A DNA stretch of 64,000 nucleotides. Source: Endozoicomonas sp965198415 (GTDB lineage Bacteria; Pseudomonadota; Gammaproteobacteria; Pseudomonadales; Endozoicomonadaceae). The notes under the pieces are model-generated. The model was not told the origin of the DNA, ran no database searches, and saw only the letters and a list, made by a program, of their open reading frames with translations. Within the stretch, counting starts at the first letter, position 1. Each line of letters begins with the position of its first letter. The DNA is taken from contig CBDAPN010000031.1 in NCBI GenBank assembly GCA_965198415.1, positions 434,001 through 498,000 of the forward strand, read 5' to 3'. Shown here in pieces: positions 29,336 to 37,600 of the stretch. Both the position numbers and the translations under genes were made by a program.

Positions 29336-32300
29336 TCATTTTAAACCGCTATCAATGGGTGGAACTGCAGGTGCCGTAGGTTGATTCCACTGCCCTTGTA
29401 AAGAGCCATTACCGTATGTGTCCTCTTCTGCTGGGGGCGCTGAGGGCTCTAAGCGCGCTAAGCCGGTTTGAGGCTTTTGTAGCGAATCTGCTGACTCAGT
29501 GCGAATACCGGAAAAGTCTGTTTCAGTGGGCTCTTTGACTGCCTTAAGAAGTCTTTGGGATTCACTTGAAGGGGTGTTCTGATACCTAGGATTTAAACCA
29601 TTATTCGGCTGTGGTGTGGTGTTTACATTAGGCTCTGCGTTGGCTTGAGCAACTGCTCTTGGCCGTGCGGAGTTACGCAATGGAAGATTTTGATATGGGT
29701 TCTCTGCTGAGACCGTGTCGCTTGTTTCAATAGTACCGCGGCTTGCACCGCCAGCGGCCACATCTACCAGCGGAGCTTCTTGTTCTGTTGTGGTAGCTGT
29801 TAAAGCTCTTGGTGGCCATGATGTTAAAACGTTAACGAGGTCGCTTTCAATGCCAAACGATTTGGCGATGTTGGGTGCTGCTGAAGCAAGACCTCCGGCG
29901 ATGGCCAGAACACCAAAAGCAACGGATGCATACTCGAATTTCTGCATCGCACTATAGCTTTGCTTGTCAAACATAAGCTGTGCCCCTATCAGGCAGAGGC
30001 CTGAAGTCAAAGTTGCAATTCCAGAAGCCGCACCTACGGCAGCGGATACAGAAATTGCAGATACGGTCAACGGCGCAAAGGCAAGTAGGGCCACCGGCGT
30101 AAAGGCAATAAGCACACCCGCTCCAGACATTATGATGCCGAGAGTCATAAATTGGTTAGAAGTAGGTTTGTAATTAGGGCTCAGTCCCAGAGGGTCTGTA
30201 AAGAGAATGGGATTGGCATTGGCATAGCTGTAGCGGTTATCCACATGCATAGCGTCGCGACTGGTAAAGCGTTTTAGATCGGGGTGATAAAAGCGGTTTT
30301 TTAAATAGACAAGACTGGTTGTCTTGTCAGCAAGCTCTTGGTTCCATAAAAAATCCAGGCCGGGCTCGGAGCCGTTGAGTCTTTGCGCTTGACCGTAACC
30401 TTCATAAGCGTATGAGGTGGTCGTTTGATTACCCTGCGCATTGAGGCTTAGCTTGGCTGCGGTGCTTTGATTGGCAATGAACAGTTGTTCACCACCGCCT
30501 TTCATTAATGTGCCCAGATACTTTCCACTGTGTCGAATCAGGTCGTAGAACTTTTGGTTTTTAAGCACGGTTAATGCGTTATGATTTAAATCGTAATAAA
30601 AGCTTTGTCGGTCACTGTTGGTGTACTTATGGGCCAGCAAGCCGTTGGGTAAATATTCAAACTCGACCAGCATTTTGTCATCGGCATCAGTGACCTTTTG
30701 CAGCAGGCCCAGATCGTCGTATTGATATTTAATTCCGCGTTGGCCGACGACTATGTGCCCATTTTTATCGTGTACAAAATGCGCCGTTTCCTTTTTTACG
30801 TTGGAGCTTAATGGCTCATTGGTGGTTGTATCCTCATGGGTGAGTTGATCCAGCGCGTTATAATGACGGTGGATGGTTTTGTTCGCCGGGGTGCGCTGCT
30901 CTTTAATCAGGTTATCGTTGCCGTCGTAGTGATAGATGATTTGGGTTGAGGGGTTTTGATTCTGCTGGTGCGTCTCCTTAGTCAGCCTTCTGAACGCATC
31001 GTAATCATAACGGGAAACATTGACAGTCGCTGGCTCTGCTTCTGTCCATGAGTGTACCGTTTGTTCGACCATTTCCCCCCGGGGTAAGTAACGATAAGCA
31101 CTGGAAAAAACCGGGGCTCCAGCATAGGTAGTGGCTGTGGATTTTGTCTTCCGGCCAAAGGGGCCATACCCGAGGTGTTCAATGGTTTTACCGGTACCGG
31201 TGATGTCTCTCTCAATGGCGATTAAGCGACCTTTTATGCCATTGTCGTCGGTTCCGTAGTTAAAGCGCATGTGGCTGTCATCGCTATGGATGGCGGACAG
31301 TTTGCCCAAGTCCAGGTCATTGTATTGATAGGTCAATGTCGTCTTTGCGGTAGTGACCTGTTTGACCACCCGGTTTAGGCGATCATACTCGTACTTCTGT
31401 TCATGTCGGTCAGGGTAGGTGAGGCGGGTGATGTTGCCTCTTGAATCCCGTTGGTAGTACTGGTGCTGATCGTTGGTGTCAGAGAGCTGAAGTAACAGGC
31501 CATCAGCATCATAGTGGTGAAAAACCGTGTAGTTTTCGCCCTTGCGATCCCATTTGACCGACTGGACTTGCCCTCTTGGGGTGTACGTTTTGATTATACT
31601 GCGGCCGTTGGGCAGGCGGTGCTCAATTTCCCGGCCATTCTCATCGTAGCGATACTCGTTGACCAGCTGCTCGGCGCTATCGGATGGTGGGGACACCACG
31701 CGCACCAGACGATTTTCTGAATTGTAGAAATACCGATAACCGCTATGGCAGGAGTTCAGGGCGTTACCGCTTTGTCGTTTAGTAAACGTGTGTTGATTAC
31801 CGAACAGATCATAAGTGGACTTTTTGGTCATGGTGATGCCGTCAAAGCCCTGCATTTTTATTTGGGTTTTATTGTGGCTGGGATTGTACTGATAGGTGTT
31901 TTGAATGATCGAGCTTCGCTTTGAAGTTTTTTCGTCAAGAATCGCGCTCTGCTCATGAGTCACCTGATCAAAGCCATTTTTAGTTACTTGCTCCTCCACC
32001 ACAACGGTATCTTTATCGTTGAGGGGGTAGTGAGTGACTGCTGTTTTGAACAACCAAGGTGTTTTGATTATTTTTCTATGGCGGATGTTGTTTATAAAGA
32101 CATGCTCTGTCATATCATCGTCATTGTAGAGGTGGGTGATTTTATTATTCCAGGGATCGATGCGTGCTTTCAGGCGCATTTGGTTATCGTAGTGAAAGGT
32201 GGTTATCTGGCCCGAATGATTTTTGTGCAGAGCCAGTTTTCCAAAAGCATTGTACTCTTTTCGATCCAGAACAGTGTACTGGTCTCCAATGGCCTGTTCG

Positions 32301-34258
32301 TGGGTGATGATACGGTCTAAAGGATCTTTTCGCTGGCGCAGTCGAAACCCTAGAGGTGATTCTTGCACTTTGGCATTCAAGCCATCAACGCCATAGGTGT
32401 AATACTCTGTTTTGTGAACATTACCCTCTGGGTCGGTGCGGCGGATTAGCTGGTTCAGCTTGTTATAACGGTACTCGGTCTTTTCACCTCGGGCAGATAT
32501 TTTGGTAAGTAACTGACTATTTCGGGTATCGACCCGTTTTTTGGTCACATGGCCAAGGCTGTTCTCATGTTCAGTGGCTAATATGGCCGATTCTTTATCG
32601 AAGTGGTAATGGGTTTTTTTATGGGTTTTCTGTACGCCGGGCATTCCTGCGGCTATCCACTTCCATTGTCGGAAGGTTTCCCGGCCCATGTCATCGTATT
32701 GATAGTTTATTTGTTGCCAGGGCTGCCAGAGGCTGACCTTCTCTTTGCTTAAGGCATAAGTCATCTTGGCGCTGTGGTTTTTCTTGTCGGGCGTTAAGTG
32801 GTATTTGGTTTGCACCGCTTTGGCGGACACCCCGTCTTTTTCAATGGTTTGTGACAACAAATTGAAATGGTCGGTAAAATATTGATGCTCAACGGATCTT
32901 ATTTCACGCCAATAGTCGTCTTGTCGATGATAGACCCAGTGAGTCTCTCTGGTTTTATTACCAAATAGGTCGTGACTGAAGTCAATACGATTGCTGGGCA
33001 AGTATTTCTGCTGCCCTTCGTTCCAGACGAAATAATCGATTTTTTTTGGTTTGTCGTAATTGGTTGAGCGACTGTATTTGAAAGGGGCGATGGGGTATTC
33101 ATAGTCGGCTTTAATATAGTCTTTGTTGTCTTTGAGCGTGCGAATGGTTACTGGCAAATGCATGAAGTTATATTCATAGACCTGATGCTTAATGGCTAAG
33201 TTATCAGGGTCGCCGTTGGTTTGTTTGACCTCGACACTGTAGCGATAATTTTGGTCATTGCTGTCAACTAAGCTGTCGGATGAGTTGGTGAAGTTGTACA
33301 AAGGATAACCGGTATAATTATTTCCCTTTCGATAGTGGTAAAAACTTTCGTGGTAAATTTTTTGGGAGCCCAATTCAAACTGTTTGAAATAAGTGACCAC
33401 GGGTATAGAGCCTTTACCCTCATGCGTGGCGTAGGGAATGGTGTCGTACGCTAATGTAGTCATCAGACCCGATGGGGTGAGAATAGTCTGCAAAAGGTGA
33501 TAAGAAGCTACTTCAATGTAGTTGATTTCATAGCGCTGCTGCATGGTGTTGACAATGGTCTTGATGCCAATGTCGTTAAAATAGATTCGCTGCTTCCTGC
33601 CATCGGGATAGCGAACAATAAAAGTATTGGGCTCGTATTGAAAGGTGTAACGGTTGCCGTAATTGTCAGTAATTGCCGCCAGTTTGGCCTTTTTTGCACT
33701 ATGAACGGGTTGTTCATATTCAATGGTGATCTGATTACCAAAGCGGTCTCTTTTGAGAACCAGCAGACCTAGCTGGGAAAAGTAACTCTCGCTGCCATCA
33801 GTATGTTTAGCTTTAAAACGGTATGTCAGTGAGGGTATGCAGGGAATTTCCTGATTCACCCCTTCATCTTTAAAGGAGAAGCCGTGCTGGTTAAAGTATT
33901 TCAGCCCCGAGGAGAAAAGGTGCTCATCATGCCATAACGGGTCGATTAGCCATTGTTGTCCGTTGATCATGGCGGCGCCATTTAAAATGTAATCCACATC
34001 CAGTTCCCAGCCATTGGGCATACCGAACATTCCCTTTGAATTAAAGTGGTAGACAAGATTGACTCGAAACGATTTATGGATGCCCATGGTTTTAATTAGG
34101 GGGTAAGAAAAGCGAAAACTCCCTGTGGCAGCATTAACGGATGCAGGAAAATTTATTGTCTGGTTATATGCCTGACTCCCTCTATATTGGGCAATACCAG
34201 ACGCTGAATAAAGAAAAGTGAAGAAGATGAGCAGTGCAGCATAGAGTGATCGATTCAT
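29336..34258 (-). CDS. Copy 7: secreted YD/RHS-repeat protein, 1640 aa, family-II tail with PSAP/PTAP
   Basis: This is the first of the seven homogenised - arm copies. The signal peptide MNRSLYAALLIFFTFLYSAS is followed by AQYRGSQAYNQ; the core ends at Asp 1355 of DPLGL (30194-30196). The 282-residue tail has three hydrophobic segments (about 1370-1480) and the conserved LTSWPPRA. A long hydrophilic part contains YQNL (Tyr 1522), YQNT (Tyr 1559), PSAP (1605-1608) and PTAP (1627-1630), with NGSL between the last two. The tail family is shared with copies 12 and 13 (TTPQPN, AEPNVN). The downstream flank is the short 3' block. The motifs are seen; their use as eukaryotic-type ligands is only inferred. 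Confidence 0.96.
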   Translation of the reverse strand: MNRSLYAALLIFFTFLYSASGIAQYRGSQAYNQTINFPASVNAATGSFRFSYPLIKTMGIHKSFRVNLVYHFNSKGMFGMPNGWELDVDYILNGAAMINGQQWLIDPLWHDEHLFSSGLKYFNQHGFSFKDEGVNQEIPCIPSLTYRFKAKHTDGSESYFSQLGLLVLKRDRFGNQITIEYEQPVHSAKKAKLAAITDNYGNRYTFQYEPNTFIVRYPDGRKQRIYFNDIGIKTIVNTMQQRYEINYIEVASYHLLQTILTPSGLMTTLAYDTIPYATHEGKGSIPVVTYFKQFELGSQKIYHESFYHYRKGNNYTGYPLYNFTNSSDSLVDSNDQNYRYSVEVKQTNGDPDNLAIKHQVYEYNFMHLPVTIRTLKDNKDYIKADYEYPIAPFKYSRSTNYDKPKKIDYFVWNEGQQKYLPSNRIDFSHDLFGNKTRETHWVYHRQDDYWREIRSVEHQYFTDHFNLLSQTIEKDGVSAKAVQTKYHLTPDKKNHSAKMTYALSKEKVSLWQPWQQINYQYDDMGRETFRQWKWIAAGMPGVQKTHKKTHYHFDKESAILATEHENSLGHVTKKRVDTRNSQLLTKISARGEKTEYRYNKLNQLIRRTDPEGNVHKTEYYTYGVDGLNAKVQESPLGFRLRQRKDPLDRIITHEQAIGDQYTVLDRKEYNAFGKLALHKNHSGQITTFHYDNQMRLKARIDPWNNKITHLYNDDDMTEHVFINNIRHRKIIKTPWLFKTAVTHYPLNDKDTVVVEEQVTKNGFDQVTHEQSAILDEKTSKRSSIIQNTYQYNPSHNKTQIKMQGFDGITMTKKSTYDLFGNQHTFTKRQSGNALNSCHSGYRYFYNSENRLVRVVSPPSDSAEQLVNEYRYDENGREIEHRLPNGRSIIKTYTPRGQVQSVKWDRKGENYTVFHHYDADGLLLQLSDTNDQHQYYQRDSRGNITRLTYPDRHEQKYEYDRLNRVVKQVTTAKTTLTYQYNDLDLGKLSAIHSDDSHMRFNYGTDDNGIKGRLIAIERDITGTGKTIEHLGYGPFGRKTKSTATTYAGAPVFSSAYRYLPRGEMVEQTVHSWTEAEPATVNVSRYDYDAFRRLTKETHQQNQNPSTQIIYHYDGNDNLIKEQRTPANKTIHRHYNALDQLTHEDTTTNEPLSSNVKKETAHFVHDKNGHIVVGQRGIKYQYDDLGLLQKVTDADDKMLVEFEYLPNGLLAHKYTNSDRQSFYYDLNHNALTVLKNQKFYDLIRHSGKYLGTLMKGGGEQLFIANQSTAAKLSLNAQGNQTTTSYAYEGYGQAQRLNGSEPGLDFLWNQELADKTTSLVYLKNRFYHPDLKRFTSRDAMHVDNRYSYANANPILFTDPLGLSPNYKPTSNQFMTLGIIMSGAGVLIAFTPVALLAFAPLTVSAISVSAAVGAASGIATLTSGLCLIGAQLMFDKQSYSAMQKFEYASVAFGVLAIAGGLASAAPNIAKSFGIESDLVNVLTSWPPRALTATTTEQEAPLVDVAAGGASRGTIETSDTVSAENPYQNLPLRNSARPRAVAQANAEPNVNTTPQPNNGLNPRYQNTPSSESQRLLKAVKEPTETDFSGIRTESADSLQKPQTGLARLEPSAPPAEEDTYGNGSLQGQWNQPTAPAVPPIDSGLK

Positions 34259-34467
34259 AGCTTTCTCATACTTAAGATTCAGGCTGGGACAATGGTGGTC
34301 TCTACGAGATTATCTTAGACGACAGAAAGCAATTACACAGCTTGTCTTTGAATATTAGTCTGTTTCGCATAGTACAGTTTTGCATAATGGCATAAGCAGT
34401 ATTGCCCCTTAGTGCAAACCGTGTGGCGATCAAAATGCATTAAGAGCCTGGCTAGGCTTTGTGACTC
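34259..34467 (-). repeat. 209-bp upstream block of copy 7
   Basis: A block of exactly this length precedes the starts of copies 7-12 (also 39580-39788, 44900-45108, 50221-50429, 55528-55736, 60702-60910). It ends at GACTC. It presumably holds the promoter; a poor candidate on the - strand is TTGCAC-17-TATACC about 140 bp before the ATG. A 6-bp AGACGA/TCGTCT stem lies near the gene in copies 8-12 but is broken by one base before copy 7. Confidence 0.8.
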
Positions 34468-34695
34468 TTAACAACTATTGAGGTAGTGGTGTTTTGTTGC
34501 CTACCAAGGGCAATGCTTGGCGCTCAAAGCCTGAAAGGTGGGTCGGTATGAGACTTTCACCCAAATTTGAGTATAAAATTATTTTAAGCCTACATCTGCC
34601 ATTAGATACTAAAAAAAATGGGTGGACATTTTTTTAACCAGCTGCAGTGCAGCTGGCTATCTCTGGGAAAAGCTTCTTAACCTTTACTGTAATCC
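34468..34695 (-). repeat. Long 3' block after copy 8
   Basis: About 228 bp between GACTC and the stop of copy 8, with no gene. Near-identical blocks follow copies 9, 10 and 11 only, matching the family-I tails. It contains a small CCAAG/CTTGG stem (34504-34520) and the double hairpin. Confidence 0.8.
34612..34656 (-). terminator. 3' double hairpin after copy 8 (long type)
   Basis: On the - strand the palindrome with CCAGCTGC arms (34638-34656) is followed by an A/T stem AAAAAAATG/CATTTTTTT (34612-34635) whose right arm doubles as a T-run. It is plausibly an intrinsic terminator. Confidence 0.55.
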
Positions 34696-37600
34696 TCAGT
34701 GTAAAGGGTCTTCTTTGGGTGGCGTTGGATTTTCTACAGGGCTAGTCCACTCCTCTTGTAAAGAGGCATCACCGGTTTTGGCCGTCATGGTAAATTGAGG
34801 CTTGATTTGCACTTTGAGAGTACTGATAAATTTTGGGGGCGAATTTGATGTTGTAGAGGCGCCTGCTCCCTCTGGGGCTGGGGGAATGTCTCTACCGGAT
34901 ACCCTTGGAGGGATGCTCTGGTACGTATCATCGTTAGAATCATTCGGTTCTAATGTTTGGTAGAAATTAGACTCTTCCTCCGTTTGAGCAACCGGCCTTG
35001 GTCGTACGATATTACTCAATGGAAGGCTTTCATATAGGTTATCTTCTGCGACCATATTACTTGCTTCAACAGCCCTTCTGGCTACATTGAGATTAGCCAA
35101 AGTTGACAGTTGAGTTTCTTGTTCTATTGCTACAGCTCTTGGTGGCCATGTTGTTAAAACGTTAACGAGCTTGCTTTCAATGCCAAACGCTTTGACGATG
35201 TTGGGTACTGCTGCAGAAATACTTCCTGCGATGGCCAGAGCACCTAAAGCAATGGCCGCATCCTCAAGCGCCTGCGCCACACGACTCTCTTTATCGTTAA
35301 ACGCAAGCTGTGCCCCTATCAGGCAGAGGCCTGAAGCCATACCCGCCAATCCAGAAGCAAAACCTACGGCAGCGGATATAGTCAAGTTAGTAGCCAAGGC
35401 AGCTGGAACGAACAACGAGACCGCGCTAATAAGCGTACTAAGAAAGAAAACGACAACGCCGAAAGTCATATATTCGTTAGAACTATGGTTTAATCCAGTG
35501 TGCAGTCCCAGAGGGTCTGTAAAGAGAATGGGATTGGCATTGGCATAGCTGTAGCGGTTATCCACATGCATAGGGTCGCGACTGGTAAAGCGTTTTAGAT
35601 CGGGGTGATAAAAGCGGTTTTTTAAATAGACAAGATTGGTTGTCTTGTCAGCAAGCTCTTGGTTCCATAAAAAATCCAGACCGGGCTCGGAGCCGTTGAG
35701 TCTTTGCGTTTGACCGTAACCTTCATAAGCGTATGAGGTGGTCGTTTGATTACCCTGCGCATTGCGGCTTAGCTTGGCTGCGGTGCTTTGATTGGCAATG
35801 AACAGTTGTTCACCACCGCCTTTCATTAATGTGCCCAGATACTTTCCACTGTGTCGAATCAGGTCGTAGAACTTTTGGTTTTTAAGCACGGTTAATGCGT
35901 TATGATTCAAATCGTAATAAAAGCTTTGTCGGTCACTGTTGGTGTACTTATGGGCCAGCAAGCCGTTGGGTAAATATTCAAACTCGACCAGCATTTTGTC
36001 ATCGGCATCAGTGACCTTTTGCAGCAGGCCCAGATCGTCGTATTGGTATTTAATTCCGCGTTGGCCGACGACTATGTGCCCATTTTTATCGTGTACAAAA
36101 TGCGCCGTTTCCTTTTTTACGTTGGAGCTTAATGGCTCATTGGTGGTTGTCTCCTCATGGGTGAGTTGATCCAGTGCGTTATAATGACGGTGGATGGTTT
36201 TGTTCGCCGGGGTGCGTTGCTCTTTAATCAGGTTATCGTTGCCGTCGTAGTGATAGCTGATCTGGGTTGAGGGGTTTTGATTCTGCTGGTGCGTCTCTTT
36301 AGTCAGCCTTCTGAGCGCATCGTAATCATAACGGGAAACATTGACAGTCGCTGGTTCTGCTTCTGTCCATGAGTGTACCGTTTGTTCGACCATTTCCCCC
36401 CGGGGTAAGTAACGATAAGCACTGGAAAAAACCGGGGCACCAGCATAGGTAGTGGCTGTGGATTTTGTCTTCCGGCCAAAGGGGCCATACCCGAGGTATT
36501 CAATGGTTTTACCGGTACCGGTGATGTCTCTCTCAATGGTGATTAAGCGACCTTTTATGCCATTGTCGTCGGTTCCGTAGTTAAAGCGCATGTGGCTGTC
36601 ATCGCTATGGATGGCGGACAGTTTGCCCAAGTCCATGTCATTGTACTGATAGGTCAATGTCGTCTTTGCGGTAGTGACCTGTTTGACCACCCGGTTTAGG
36701 CGATCATACTCGTACTTCTGTTCATGTCGGTCAGGGTAGGTGAGGCGGGTGATGTTGCCTCTTGAGTCCCGTTGGTAGTACTGGTGCTGATCGTTGGTGT
36801 CAGAGAGCTGAAGTAACAGGCCATCAGCATCATAGTGGTGAAAAACCGTGTAGTTTTCGCCCTTGCGATCCCATTTGACCGACTGGACTTGCCCTCTTGG
36901 GGTGTACGTTTTGATAATACTGCGGCCGTTGGGCAGGCGGTGCTCAATTTCCCGGCCATTCTCATCGTAGCGATACTGGTTGACCAGCTGCTCGGCGCTA
37001 TCGGATGGTGGCGACACCACGCGCACCAGACGATTTTCTGAATTGTAGAAATACCGATAACCGCTATGGCAGGAGTTCAGGGCGTTACCGCTTTGTCGTT
37101 TAGTAAACGTGTGTTGATTACCGAACAGATCATAAGTGGACTTTTTGGTCATGGTGATGCCGTCAAAGCCCTGCGTTTTTATTTGGGTTTTATTGTGGCT
37201 GGGATTGTAGTGATAGGTGTTTTGAATGATCGAGCTTCGCTTTGAAGTTTTTTCGTCAAGAATCGCGCTCTGCTCATGAATCACCTGATCAAAGCCATTT
37301 TTGGTTACTTGCTCCTCCACCACAACGGTATCTTTATCGTTGAGGGGGTAGTGAGTGACTGCTGTTTTGAACAGCCAAGGTGTTTTGATTATTTTTCTAT
37401 GGCGGATGTTGTTTATAAAGACATGCTCAGTCATATCATCGTCATTGTAGAGGTGGGTGATTTTATTATTCCAGGGGTCGATGCGTGCTTTCAGGCGCAT
37501 TTGGTCATCGTAGTGAAAGGTGGTTATCTGGCCCGAATGATTTTTGTGCAGAGCCAGTTTTCCAAAAGCATTGTACTCTTTTCGATCCAGAACGGTGTAC

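Noticed and set aside
31955..32320. 121-codon antisense ORF present in all seven homogenised - arm copies
   Set aside because: It is a shadow of the YD-repeat reading frame, kept because the copies are homogenised.
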